From Mesorhizobium sp. M4B.F.Ca.ET.203.01.1.1 (GTDB lineage Bacteria > Pseudomonadota > Alphaproteobacteria > Rhizobiales > Rhizobiaceae): 64,000 nt of DNA. Below, piece by piece: positions 18,496 through 26,433 of this stretch. The notes under the pieces were generated by a model. It was given only the letters and a program-made list of their open reading frames with translations, had not been told where the DNA came from and ran no database searches. The first letter of the stretch is position 1, and each line of letters opens with the position of its first letter. The translations under genes and the position numbers were made by a program. The stretch is taken from positions 496,001 through 560,000 of the forward strand of contig NZ_SRUO01000002.1 of NCBI RefSeq assembly GCF_004791025.1. The letters are read 5' to 3'.

Positions 18496-19824
18496 TTAGA
18501 AGCCGTTCTTCCCCGGTATCCAGTTGGTGCCGGCAAGCGGCACGCCCGCCATGGCAGCCGCCTCGATGGTGAGCGCGACGAGATCCTCGGGCTCGAGGTT
18601 GTGCAGGCTGTTCTTGCCGCAGGCGCGAGCGATCGTCTGCGCCTCCAGCGTCATCACTTTCAGGTAATTCGCCAGCCGCCGTCCTGCCGCGATCGGGTCG
18701 ACCCGCTTCATCAACTCGGGGTCCTGGGTGGTGATGCCGGCCGGGTCGCGGCCTTCGTGCCAGTCGTCATAGGCGCCAGCGGTGGAGCCGAGCGCATTGT
18801 ACTCCGCCTCCCAGCGGGGATCGTTGTCGCCCAGCGCAACCAGCGCCGCCGTGCCGATCGACACAGCGTCGACGCCGAGCGCCAGCGCCTTGGCGACGTC
18901 GGCGCCGTTGCGGATGCCGCCGGAAACGATCAGCTGCACCTTGCGGTGCATGCCGAGGTCCTGCAGCGCCTGCACCGCCGGCCTGATGCAGGCAAGCGTC
19001 GGCTGGCCGACATTTTCGATGAACACTTCCTGCGTCGCGGCGGTGCCGCCCTGCATGCCGTCGACCACGACGACGTCGGCGCCGGCCTTCACCGCGAGCG
19101 CGGTGTCGTAGTAGGGGCGGGCGCCGCCGACCTTGACGTAGATCGGCTTTTCCCAGTCGGTGATCTCGCGCAGCTCGAGGATCTTGATCTCGAGGTCGTC
19201 GGGCCCGGTCCAGTCGGGATGGCGCGACGCCGAGCGCTGGTCGATGCCCTTTGGCAGCGTGCGCATCTCGGCGACGCGGTCGGAGATCTTCTGGCCGAGC
19301 AGCATGCCGCCGCCGCCGGGCTTGGCGCCCTGGCCGACGACCACTTCGATCGCGTCGGCGCGGCGCAGGTCGCGCGGGTTCATGCCGTAGCGTGACGGCA
19401 GGTACTGGTAGACCAACTGCTTGGAATGGCCGCGCTCTTCCTCGGTCATGCCGCCGTCGCCGGTGGTGGTCGAGGTGCCGGACAGCGTCGCGCCGCGTCC
19501 CAGCGCCTCCTTGGCGGGGCCGGACAGCGAGCCGAAGCTCATGCCGGCGATGGTGATCGGGATCTTCAGCTCGATCGGCTTCTTGGCGTGGCGCGTGCCG
19601 AGCACCACGCTGGTGTCACAGCGCTCGCGATAGCCTTCCAGCGGATAGCGCGAGATCGAGGCGCCGAGGAACAAGAGGTCGTCGAAATGCGGCAGCTTGC
19701 GCTTGGCGCCGGCGCCGCGGATGTCATAGATGCCGGTCGCCGCGGCGCGGCGGATTTCGGAGAGCGTGTAATCGTCGAAGGTCGCGGATTTGCGCGGCGT
19801 CGTCGGCGGGTTGCGATAGGTCAT
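18496..19824 (-). CDS. mgsC: N-methylglutamate synthase subunit C (FMN-binding glutamate synthase domain)
   Basis: Large subunit, 442 residues, homologous to the FMN and iron-sulfur core of glutamate synthase. It makes N-methylglutamate from gamma-glutamylmethylamide. Visible parts are PITIAGMSFGSLSGPAKEALGRGA (FMN entry), GAKPGGGGMLLGQKI, KVGGARPYYDTALAVKAGADVVVVDGMQGGT and the FMN phosphate site LIVSGGIRNGADVAKALALGVDAVSIGTAAL. The class II amidotransferase and GXGXG domains of normal GltB are separate genes just upstream (mgsA, mgsB). Known alternative names for this trio in rhizobia are glxB, glxC and glxD. Confidence 0.9.
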   Translation of the reverse strand: MTYRNPPTTPRKSATFDDYTLSEIRRAAATGIYDIRGAGAKRKLPHFDDLLFLGASISRYPLEGYRERCDTSVVLGTRHAKKPIELKIPITIAGMSFGSLSGPAKEALGRGATLSGTSTTTGDGGMTEEERGHSKQLVYQYLPSRYGMNPRDLRRADAIEVVVGQGAKPGGGGMLLGQKISDRVAEMRTLPKGIDQRSASRHPDWTGPDDLEIKILELREITDWEKPIYVKVGGARPYYDTALAVKAGADVVVVDGMQGGTAATQEVFIENVGQPTLACIRPAVQALQDLGMHRKVQLIVSGGIRNGADVAKALALGVDAVSIGTAALVALGDNDPRWEAEYNALGSTAGAYDDWHEGRDPAGITTQDPELMKRVDPIAAGRRLANYLKVMTLEAQTIARACGKNSLHNLEPEDLVALTIEAAAMAGVPLAGTNWIPGKNGF

Positions 19825-19830
19825 CTTGCC

Positions 19831-20562
19831 TCAATACGCGTCGGCGTTGTCGATATTGAAATTGTAGAGCTTGCGCGCCGAGCCGTAGCGCTTGAACTCC
19901 GAAGCTTTGACGCCGGTCACGCCGGCGCGGTCGAGCAGGCCTTGCAGGAATTCCAGATGCTCGGGCCGCATCTCCTTGGCGATGCAGTCGGCGCCCAGGC
20001 TCTCGACCTTGCCGCGCACGAACAGCCGCGCCTCGTAGATGGAATCGCCCAGCGCATCGCCGGCATCGCCCAGCACCACGAGGTTGCCGGACTGTGCCAT
20101 GAAGGCCGACATGTGGCCGATATTGCCGTGCACGACGATGTCGATGCCCTTCATCGAGATGCCGCAGCGCGACGACGCGTTGCCTTCGATGACCAGCAGG
20201 CCGCCGCGGCCGGTGGCGCCGGCATACTGGCTGGCGTCGCCTTTGATCACGATCGAGCCCGACATCATGTTCTCGCCGACGCCGGGGCCGGCCGAGCCAT
20301 GCACGGTGATGGCGCCGCCGGCATTCATGCCGCCGCAATAGTAGCCGACGCTGCCGCGCACATCGATGGCGACCGGCTGGTCGACGCCGACGGCGACCGA
20401 ATGGCTGCCCTTGGGGTTGAGCACCTCCCAGGCCGTCTCGTTGGAGCCCGGGGTCAGCTGATGCAGCGCCTGGTTCAGCTCGCGCAGCGACAGTGCGGCA
20501 AGGTCGAACACCCTGGCGTGGCTCTGGTCGCGCTGAGCGGTGGATACGTTGGTTGCCGGCAT
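19831..20562 (-). CDS. mgsB: N-methylglutamate synthase subunit B (GXGXG domain)
   Basis: A 243-residue protein made of the right-handed beta-helix that forms the C-terminal domain of glutamate synthase. Regular glycine repeats are visible: GYYCGGMNAGGAITVHGSAG, GENMMSGSIVIKGDAS, GATGRGGLLVIEGNAS and GISMKGIDIVVHGNIG. It probably carries the structural and domain-communication role of GXGXG modules. The ATG at 20562 (MPATNVS) lies 4 bases after the mgsA stop; a longer open frame to 20619 overlaps mgsA and is rejected. The mgsC gene starts 6 bases downstream. Confidence 0.9.
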   Translation of the reverse strand: MPATNVSTAQRDQSHARVFDLAALSLRELNQALHQLTPGSNETAWEVLNPKGSHSVAVGVDQPVAIDVRGSVGYYCGGMNAGGAITVHGSAGPGVGENMMSGSIVIKGDASQYAGATGRGGLLVIEGNASSRCGISMKGIDIVVHGNIGHMSAFMAQSGNLVVLGDAGDALGDSIYEARLFVRGKVESLGADCIAKEMRPEHLEFLQGLLDRAGVTGVKASEFKRYGSARKLYNFNIDNADAY

Positions 20563-20566
20563 GAAC

Positions 20567-21463
20567 TCAGTGCTCCCAGAAATAGACGGTTGCGGGCTCC
20601 GGTTCCCAGACCCTCGCATTGTCTATGCCGGGCAGTTTGGTGAGCGCGCGATATTCCGAACCGAACGCGACATACTGGTCGGTCTCGGCCATGACGGCGG
20701 GCTTGCAGGCGATCGGGTCGCGCACCACGCCAAAGCCGTTCTTGGTGCCGACGACGAAGGTGAAGAAGCCGTCGAGATCGGAGAGTGTGCCCTCCAGCGC
20801 CTCGCCGAGGTTCTTCCCATGCGCGATCTTGGAGGAGAGATAGGCGGCTGCCACCTCGGTGTCGTTTTCGGTCTCGAATTTCATGCCCTCGCGGACCAGC
20901 TCGCGCCGCACATTGTTGTGGTTGGACAGCGAGCCATTGTGCACCAGGCATTGGTCGGCTCCGGTCGAGAAGGGGTGCGCGCCCATCGTGGTGACCGCCG
21001 ATTCCGTCGCCATGCGGGTGTGGCCGATGCCGTGCGTGCCGGTCATCGAGCGCACGTCGAAACGCTCGACGACGGCTTCCGGCAGGCCGACCTCCTTGTA
21101 GATCTCGACCGCTTCGCCGGCGCCCATGATGCGGATATCGGGCCGAAGCGATTGCAGTGCCTCACGCGCGGTGTCGACCTTGTCCGGAGCCGTCCTGATC
21201 ACCGCATGCGTCGATTTGACCGCGACGCTCACCGGCGCGCCGATCGCCTTGGCGAGCTCCGCGTCGAGGCCGCGGAAGTCGTGTTCCGGTTTCGCCGACT
21301 GGATGGTGATCTTGGCCTCGTTGCCGGCCGGTGCGCCATAGATGGCGATGCCGGCACTGTCCGGACCCCGGTCGGTGAGGCAGATCAGCATCTCCGACAG
21401 CATCGCGCCCAGCTTGGGCTCCAGCGACCTGTCCTTGAGGAAAAGTCCGACGATTCCGCACAT
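20567..21463 (-). CDS. mgsA: N-methylglutamate synthase subunit A (class II glutamine amidotransferase)
   Basis: First gene of the mgs-gmaS-mgd operon, 298 residues. The protein begins MCGIVGLFLKD, so Cys2 becomes the N-terminal nucleophile after Met removal, as in GATase type II domains. Further family motifs are GIGHTRMATESAV, CLVHNGSLSNH and ENDTEVAAAYL. It would cleave gamma-glutamylmethylamide and release methylamine for transfer through MgsBC. The 5' region has a copy of the shared motif 54 bases before the start codon. Confidence 0.9.
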   Translation of the reverse strand: MCGIVGLFLKDRSLEPKLGAMLSEMLICLTDRGPDSAGIAIYGAPAGNEAKITIQSAKPEHDFRGLDAELAKAIGAPVSVAVKSTHAVIRTAPDKVDTAREALQSLRPDIRIMGAGEAVEIYKEVGLPEAVVERFDVRSMTGTHGIGHTRMATESAVTTMGAHPFSTGADQCLVHNGSLSNHNNVRRELVREGMKFETENDTEVAAAYLSSKIAHGKNLGEALEGTLSDLDGFFTFVVGTKNGFGVVRDPIACKPAVMAETDQYVAFGSEYRALTKLPGIDNARVWEPEPATVYFWEH

Positions 21464-21516
21464 GTCAGCCTCCGACGTTTATGGCTCTCAAATGATGTAC
21501 CGAATGAGGAATTAGA

Positions 21517-21532
21517 ATTCAACCATATGAAA
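21517..21532. promoter_or_regulatory. Shared operator-like motif, site 3 (upstream of mgsA)
   Basis: ATTCAACCATATGAAA is a TTCA-N6-TGAAA dyad followed by an A-rich stretch and TTTT. It has the same spacing as the site at 24926-24941 and sits in the gap of 84 bases between the permease operon and mgsA. Confidence 0.5.
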
Positions 21533-21547
21533 AAAATTTTCCTCTAG

Positions 21548-21877
21548 TTACGTGTGCGGCTCTACGCCGCCGGCCGCGCCGTCATCGCTTCGGCGGTCAC
21601 TATGAGCCCATTGCGTGTAGCGGATGCGTGCCATCTTGTAGGCATCGAGAATCGACAGTGCATAAATCAGGAAGCCGCCGGCATGACGGCCGACGAAGCT
21701 GGCGTCCGGTGCCGCCACCTTGGTGGTCACCCAGCCAAGGATCACCATGAAGAACAGGAATTGCAGCCCGCGCGTCGGCACGCCGAGCATGACATGTCCG
21801 CTCCCCGGCAGCACGATCGCCGCACCGAGCACGAGATACGGATTCGCCGAGGCGGGGGAACTGGCTTTGTCGGTCAT
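21548..21877 (-). CDS. Small membrane protein, unknown function
   Basis: Protein of 109 residues, last gene of the six-gene permease operon. Two or three hydrophobic segments are visible: NPYLVLGAAIVLPGSGHVML, GLQFLFFMVILGWVTT and GGFLIYALSILDAYKMAR. The middle motif PGSGHVMLG resembles the short P-G-x-G-x-x-x-x-G turn seen in several small Rhizobiales membrane proteins. Its start codon overlaps the preceding stop by four bases (ATGA), so it is coupled to that gene. No function can be assigned. Confidence 0.75.
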   Translation of the reverse strand: MTDKASSPASANPYLVLGAAIVLPGSGHVMLGVPTRGLQFLFFMVILGWVTTKVAAPDASFVGRHAGGFLIYALSILDAYKMARIRYTQWAHSDRRSDDGAAGGVEPHT

Positions 21878-22563
21878 GCGGCCTGCCGTTTGCGCTCGTT
21901 GATGGCATCGCGAAGCGTCGAGGCCGATTGCAGCAGCCTTTCGATCAGCGCCGGATCCAGTTTCGTGTCGCCAAACGCAGCCTGCCGGAACACGCCGTAG
22001 CGCGCCCGCTCTGCCTCGGCCAGCAGCCAGACGATGCGCACGCCCTTCGGTGTGACCAGCAGCTCCTTGGCCCGGCCCTCGGCAAAGATGTCGAGATGGC
22101 CGGCGATCACGTCCTGCGGGAAGGCGACTCCCTTGCGGTCCGTGCGCAGTACCGCCTCGACGGGAAAGCCGGCGGTCTTCGGCAGCGTGTGGCCAAGGTG
22201 ATCGAAATTGGAAAACGTGGTCGCCGAGCCCGGCCGCATCATCATGTCGAAAGTTCCCGGAACGTCGACAGGCTCGGTGACCGTGACGGTGAGCCAGCGC
22301 GCCGGCAGTTTTCGGGTCGCCAGCGTGTCGACGATGGTGCGGACCTGCACACGAAGCCCGTTCCAGGTGCCCGCCCAGATGGCGACACCAGCCGTGCCGT
22401 CGGAGATATCGACGGCGTCGGCAACAACGGTGCGAATGCCGGCGGTGTCGGCGGCAAGCGCCGCCTCGGCCCGGTTGCGGCTTTTGCGCGCGAGCCAGGC
22501 AAGGTGGACGACGACGGCAAGCGCAATCGCCCCGGCAAACAAGACTGACGTCAACTCAGACAT
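21874..22563 (-). CDS. Membrane-anchored protein, unknown function
   Basis: Protein of 229 residues. One N-terminal hydrophobic anchor (TSVLFAGAIALAVVVHLAWLA) is followed by a soluble domain of about 200 residues with no motif I recognise. The soluble part contains LRVQVRTIVDTLATRKLPARW and FAEGRAKELLVTPKGVRIVWLL, a mixed alpha-beta pattern. It lies 46 bases after the permease gene and overlaps the next gene by 4 bases. Because it is tethered to the membrane beside a transporter, an accessory or sensing role is possible, but this is inference. Confidence 0.78.
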   Translation of the reverse strand: MSELTSVLFAGAIALAVVVHLAWLARKSRNRAEAALAADTAGIRTVVADAVDISDGTAGVAIWAGTWNGLRVQVRTIVDTLATRKLPARWLTVTVTEPVDVPGTFDMMMRPGSATTFSNFDHLGHTLPKTAGFPVEAVLRTDRKGVAFPQDVIAGHLDIFAEGRAKELLVTPKGVRIVWLLAEAERARYGVFRQAAFGDTKLDPALIERLLQSASTLRDAINERKRQAA

Positions 22564-22609
22564 CTCGACACGCCAGAGCCCGCCGTCAGCCGGCGGGCTT
22601 TCTTTCCAC

Positions 22610-24010
22610 TCAATAGCCCTGCGGCTTCGGCCACGGCATGGTGAACTGGTCGCCGCGGCGCACGAATTTGTAACGGTAGAAGTGGAACCACAGCGAGATC
22701 AGGAAATAGAAGATGGTCATCGCGATCAGCTGCGAGCCGAAGCCGAGAAAGATGGCGAAGAAGGTGACCACGCACAGGCAGAACAGCACGATTGCCGGCA
22801 GCGGATGGAAGGGGTGCGTGTAGCCGCGGCGGATGGAACCCAGTGGCCACTTCTTGCGGAACATCATGATGTTGATGCTCATAAAGGTGTATTGCAGCAC
22901 GCCCGACAGGATCGAGAAAGTGATCGCCTGGTTGAGGTCGGCGATGAAGGCGAAGGCGAGCGCGATCGGCAGCAGGAACAAGATCGAGCGGTAGGGCGTG
23001 CGGTATCTCGGATGCACCGCCGAGAACCAGCTCGGCAGGTAGCGGTCACGGCCGAGCGAGAACCATGCACGGGCGGCATCGTTGATGCAGCCATTGGCCG
23101 AGGCAAGTGCTGCCAGCAGCGTCGCGATGAACAGCAGGTTCTCGAGCAGCGGGCTGCCCGTCAGCTTGCCGGCGTCCCAAAGCGGATAATAGGTGATGCC
23201 GAGATACTCCCACGGCATCATCGAGGCGCAGACATACCAGGTCATGGCAGCGGCGATCAGAAGCGTGATCATGCCGGCCATGGTGCCGTAGGGCAGCGAG
23301 CGCGCCGGTGAGCGCACTTCTTCGGCCGCCTGCGTGGTGCCCTCGATGCCGAGATAGTACCAGATGCCGAACTGGAAGGCGGCGATGACGCCGATCCAGC
23401 CATAGGGCAGCGCATTGCTGGGCGTCACCAGTTCGTTGAGCTTCAGCACCGCGCCTTGCGTCCACGGGCTCACCGAGAAGAACAGGATGACGATCGAGAT
23501 GTAGGCAATCGCGGTGATGACGAAGTTGACGTTGAGCGTCATCAGCACGCCGCGATAGTTCAGCCAGGCCAGCACCACGATGGTGGCGGCGATGAAGGAA
23601 TTGTGCGTTAGGCCCTCGACGCCGGCCTTGGCGACGATCGTGTCGCCGAGCAGGATGGCGTCCGACACTTCCAGCATCGTGTAGGCGAAGACCAGGAACA
23701 GCGCGACGTTGAAGGCCATCAGCGGCCCGACGATGTGCTTGGCCTGCGCATACTGGCCGCCGGCGGCGGCGACGGTCGATGTCACCTCGGAATCGATCAT
23801 GGCGACCGAGGTGTAGAGCAGCCCGACGAGCCAGCAGACGATCAGCGCCGCCAGCGCGCCGCCCTTGTCGGCGGCGAAATTCCAGCCGGTGAATTCGCCG
23901 ACCAGCACGATGCCGACGCCGAGCGCCCAGACATGTGCGGGGCCGAGCACCCGGAGCAGCGAGACCCTGTCGCCGTGGATGGTGGTGGTGTTGTCAAGCG
24001 CGACCGTCAT
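22610..24010 (-). CDS. APC-family permease (ethanolamine-permease-like)
   Basis: Inner-membrane transporter of 466 residues with about 12 hydrophobic segments. The first segments read WALGVGIVLVGEFTGWNFAADKGG, and the central signature IEGTTQAAEEVRSPARSLPYG is typical of the branch that includes ethanolamine and other small-amine permeases. It is the fourth gene of an operon that starts with three small membrane proteins, transcribed towards mgsA and with a shared motif at its promoter. Together with the amine pathway next door, uptake of methylamine, dimethylamine or a related amine is a reasonable guess. No residue seen here decides the substrate. Confidence 0.88.
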   Translation of the reverse strand: MTVALDNTTTIHGDRVSLLRVLGPAHVWALGVGIVLVGEFTGWNFAADKGGALAALIVCWLVGLLYTSVAMIDSEVTSTVAAAGGQYAQAKHIVGPLMAFNVALFLVFAYTMLEVSDAILLGDTIVAKAGVEGLTHNSFIAATIVVLAWLNYRGVLMTLNVNFVITAIAYISIVILFFSVSPWTQGAVLKLNELVTPSNALPYGWIGVIAAFQFGIWYYLGIEGTTQAAEEVRSPARSLPYGTMAGMITLLIAAAMTWYVCASMMPWEYLGITYYPLWDAGKLTGSPLLENLLFIATLLAALASANGCINDAARAWFSLGRDRYLPSWFSAVHPRYRTPYRSILFLLPIALAFAFIADLNQAITFSILSGVLQYTFMSINIMMFRKKWPLGSIRRGYTHPFHPLPAIVLFCLCVVTFFAIFLGFGSQLIAMTIFYFLISLWFHFYRYKFVRRGDQFTMPWPKPQGY

Positions 24011-24024
24011 CGATCAGTCCCCAC

Positions 24025-24186
24025 TCAGATCCGGTGCTTTTCGGAAACGGCTTCAAGCTCGCCTTCGCGCGAGGAGGTCAGCACCTCCTCGGAATAGGTC
24101 GTATCGACCTTGAACCAGTCGTAGAGCATCCACAGCGCGAGCACGATCGAGATGCCCCAGCAGGCGTAAGACAGCGGTATCCACAT
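24025..24186 (-). CDS. 53-residue single-pass membrane protein
   Basis: A short open frame that reads MWIPLSYACWGISIVLALW, then a soluble tail rich in Glu and Ser (YSEEVLTSS, EGELEAVSEKHRI). One transmembrane helix spans about residues 5-24. It fits exactly between the 125-residue protein (15 bases upstream) and the permease (14 bases downstream), with a GGGGAC ribosome-site candidate. Such tight packing and a clean charged tail support a real gene. It is a candidate small subunit of the permease. Confidence 0.75.
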   Translation of the reverse strand: MWIPLSYACWGISIVLALWMLYDWFKVDTTYSEEVLTSSREGELEAVSEKHRI

Positions 24187-24201
24187 GATCGTGTCCCCGG
24201 G

Positions 24202-24579
24202 TTACTTGTCGTCGAACTTTTCGTTGATGACTTCGCGATATTCCCGGTCCGATGCGCGGAACAGGAACACGAAATAGCCGATCAGAACCGCCGCCATGAT
24301 GATCAGCGTCGGCCAGTCGATCACATAGTGGAAGCGGTTCTGGATGATGTCGTGCGCGGTCTCGGGCGTGTAGCCGAGCTTCTCCCAGATCGACGCCATG
24401 GTCGCATTCTGGCCAAGCGCGTCCCAAGTCTTGGCGTCGAGCGGATCGATGGACTTCGCGGCTCCGGCGAGGCCGAGCTTCAACGGCAGCCAAAGCGCCA
24501 CGAAAATGGCGACCACGACCACAGCGATATCGAGGATCTGGCCGGCCTTGCTCTGTTCCGGCGGCTTGTAGCGGGACAT
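24202..24579 (-). CDS. Small membrane protein, unknown function
   Basis: Protein of 125 residues starting MSRYKPPEQSKAGQ. Two transmembrane helices are visible: about 14-35 (LDIAVVVVAIFVALWLPLKLGL) and about 90-108 (WPTLIIMAAVLIGYFVFLF). The loop between them is probably periplasmic and carries KTWDALGQNATMASIWEKLG. The tail is charged (REYREVINEKFDDK). It lies 5 bases after the first small gene. I do not recognise the family; the position suggests a transporter accessory subunit. Confidence 0.8.
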   Translation of the reverse strand: MSRYKPPEQSKAGQILDIAVVVVAIFVALWLPLKLGLAGAAKSIDPLDAKTWDALGQNATMASIWEKLGYTPETAHDIIQNRFHYVIDWPTLIIMAAVLIGYFVFLFRASDREYREVINEKFDDK

Positions 24580-24584
24580 GCTGT

Positions 24585-24872
24585 CTACCCCTTGCGGTTG
24601 CGGAACGCGTCGGCGTTCTTGATGTCGAGCCCGTAGATGAAGTCCTTGTCTTCCTTGTAGTGGTTGACCATCGCCAGGATGGCGGCCGTGTTGAAGATCA
24701 GCACGGCGCCGGCGGCGACCGCGACGACCAGCTTGATGCCGGCGTGCGGAATGTATGGCCATGTCATGATGAGGACGAAGAGGATCGTCGCCCACAGGCA
24801 AATGATCAGGAGCGCGGATCCGCGCACGTCGGAACGGTACAGCGCTTCGATGCGCTGCTGCAGGTCGGACAT
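24585..24872 (-). CDS. Small membrane protein, first gene of the permease operon
   Basis: Protein of 95 residues starting MSDLQQRIEALYRSD, with two transmembrane helices (about 18-38, SALLIICLWATILFVLIMTW, and about 46-66, LVVAVAAGAVLIFNTAAIL) and a charged cytoplasmic tail. The ATG at 24872 has AGGGGAA upstream; an in-frame start at 24923 is possible but lacks a ribosome site. It opens the six-gene operon that contains the ethanolamine-like permease and is preceded by a shared motif copy 54 bases away. Confidence 0.8.
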   Translation of the reverse strand: MSDLQQRIEALYRSDVRGSALLIICLWATILFVLIMTWPYIPHAGIKLVVAVAAGAVLIFNTAAILAMVNHYKEDKDFIYGLDIKNADAFRNRKG

Positions 24873-24925
24873 CGGTTTTCCCCTTCTCTCGACGTCCGGT
24901 CCCGAATCGGCCGGGCGTCTCACTC

Positions 24926-24941
24926 TTTCAACAGAGTGAAA
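24926..24941. promoter_or_regulatory. Shared operator-like motif, site 4 (upstream of permease operon)
   Basis: TTTCAACAGAGTGAAA is a perfect TTTCA-N6-TGAAA dyad, the cleanest copy of the motif in the island, followed by a run of seven T. It lies on the permease side of the divergent gap to dmmD. Confidence 0.6.
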
Positions 24942-25023
24942 TTTTTTTCATAAATTCCGACCGAATTCCGGAATTGTCAAGCCGCATTTCGGCGTTGTGA
25001 ACCGTTCGTTCCATGTCAAGAAA

Positions 25024-25043
25024 TTTGCCTGACAATGAAATTA
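25024..25043. promoter_or_regulatory. Shared operator-like motif, site 5 (upstream of dmmD)
   Basis: TTTGCCTGACAATGAAATTA lies 116 bases before the dmmD start. It nearly equals the tdm site (11642-11661) and shares CTGACA-TGAAATT with the tmm site (30011-30028). Confidence 0.6.
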
Positions 25044-25158
25044 TTTGCTTCAAGGGGATTGCAGCGCTTCGTCGTTTGCGGTCAATATTCGATCAAAGCT
25101 CCGGCCATCGAGCCAAGGAGCAGGGAACAGCAATGACTTTCTGACGGAGGACGATCGG

Positions 25159-26292
25159 ATGACGGCATCCTGGAGATTTTCGACCTTGGCGGACCGCCAT
25201 CGCGCGCTCGGCTCGAAGCTCGAGGACTGGAGCGGCATGGGCACCGCCTGGACCTACGACAAGGATGCCGACGAGGAATATGTCGCCATCCGCACCAAGG
25301 CCGGCCTGATGGACGTCTCCGGCCTGAAGAAGGTTCACATCACCGGGCCGCACGCCGCGCACCTCATCGACCTCGCCACCACCCGCGACGTCGAGAAGAT
25401 CTATCCCGGCAAGTCGGCCTATGCCTGCATGCTGAACGAGGCCGGCAAGTTCACCGACGACTGCATCATCTACCGCATCAGCCCCAACAGCTGGATGGTC
25501 GTGCACGGCTCCGGCACCGGCCATGAGGAGTTGCAGCGCGCAGCGGCGGGCCGCGACGTCTCGCTACGCTTCGACGACAATCTGCACGACCTCTCGCTGC
25601 AGGGCCCGACCGCCGTCGACTACCTGGCCAAGCACGTGCCGGGCATCCGCGACCTCAACTACTTCCATCACATGCAGACGCAGCTCTTCGGCTTTCCCGT
25701 CATGATCTCGCGCACCGGTTACACTGGCGAGCGCGGCTACGAGATCTTCTGCCGAGGCCAGGATGCCGGCACGATCTGGGACAGGATCCTCGACGAGGGG
25801 AAGGGCGTCGGCATCATCCCGTGCCGCTTCACCACGCTCGATATGCTGCGCGTCGAGAGCTACCTGCTGTTCTATCCCTATGACAATTCCCAAAAGTATC
25901 CGTTCGAGAGCGAAGGCCCCGGCGACACGCTGTGGGAACTCGGCCTCGACTTCACCGTCAGCCCCGGCAAGACCGGCTTCCGCGGCGCCGAGGAGCACTA
26001 TCGCCTGAAGGGCAAGGAGCGCTTCAAGATCTACGGCGTCCTGCTCGACGGCAGGGAGCCGGCCGACGAGGGCGCGCCGGTCTATCGCGACGGCAAGAAG
26101 GTCGGCGTCGTCACCTGCGCCATGTATTCGCCGCTGGTCGAGAAGTCGATGGGCATCGCCCGCCTCGACGTCGACTGCGCCGTCAGGGACACCAGGCTCG
26201 AGATTCGCAACAGGAGCGGCTCGATCAGGGCGACGGCGCAGCCATTGCCGTTCGATGATCCCAAAAAGACCAAGCGCACCGCCAAGGGCTGA
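25159..26292 (+). CDS. dmmD: GcvT-like aminomethyltransferase of the dimethylamine monooxygenase operon
   Basis: Soluble protein of 377 residues with the whole GcvT fold: AGLMDVSGLKKVHITGP near the start, the folate-site RTGYTGERGYEIFC, LDMLRVESYLLFYPYD, and the C-terminal barrel domain FKIYGVLLDGREPADEGAPVY. Its likely task is to move or capture the C1 unit released from dimethylamine onto tetrahydrofolate. The ATG at 25159 follows a perfect GGAGG at 25146-25150; an upstream start at 25045 lacks one. It heads the dmmDABC order known from marine bacteria. A generic aminomethyltransferase is the alternative. Confidence 0.84.
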   Translation: MTASWRFSTLADRHRALGSKLEDWSGMGTAWTYDKDADEEYVAIRTKAGLMDVSGLKKVHITGPHAAHLIDLATTRDVEKIYPGKSAYACMLNEAGKFTDDCIIYRISPNSWMVVHGSGTGHEELQRAAAGRDVSLRFDDNLHDLSLQGPTAVDYLAKHVPGIRDLNYFHHMQTQLFGFPVMISRTGYTGERGYEIFCRGQDAGTIWDRILDEGKGVGIIPCRFTTLDMLRVESYLLFYPYDNSQKYPFESEGPGDTLWELGLDFTVSPGKTGFRGAEEHYRLKGKERFKIYGVLLDGREPADEGAPVYRDGKKVGVVTCAMYSPLVEKSMGIARLDVDCAVRDTRLEIRNRSGSIRATAQPLPFDDPKKTKRTAKG

Positions 26293-26316
26293 GGCATTAT
26301 CAACGGGGAGGGGTTG

Positions 26317-26363
26317 AGAGCAATTCCAGGAAAAGTGTGAACGGTTTTCCGTCCGGAATTGCG
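26317..26363. repeat. AGAGCAATTCC dispersed repeat, full copy
   Basis: A 47-base unit with terminal inverted repeat CAATTCC and GGAATTG and the inner part GGTTTTCCGTCC. It sits between dmmD and dmmA. A near-identical copy lies at 61231-61278 and a truncated one at 7065-7099. This small palindrome is frequent in Mesorhizobium-type genomes. Confidence 0.8.
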
Positions 26364-26433
26364 TCAAAACAAGGAGATTGAGCGGTTCGCCGTTTCCGTG
26401 AAACGGTGAAACGCTCCAGGGCACGAAGGAAGA

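Noticed and set aside
17126..21463. Reading gmaS and mgsABC as ordinary glutamine and glutamate synthases
   Set aside because: The split of glutamate synthase into three short genes, the type III GS and the linked dehydrogenase match the methylamine pathway, not central ammonia assimilation.
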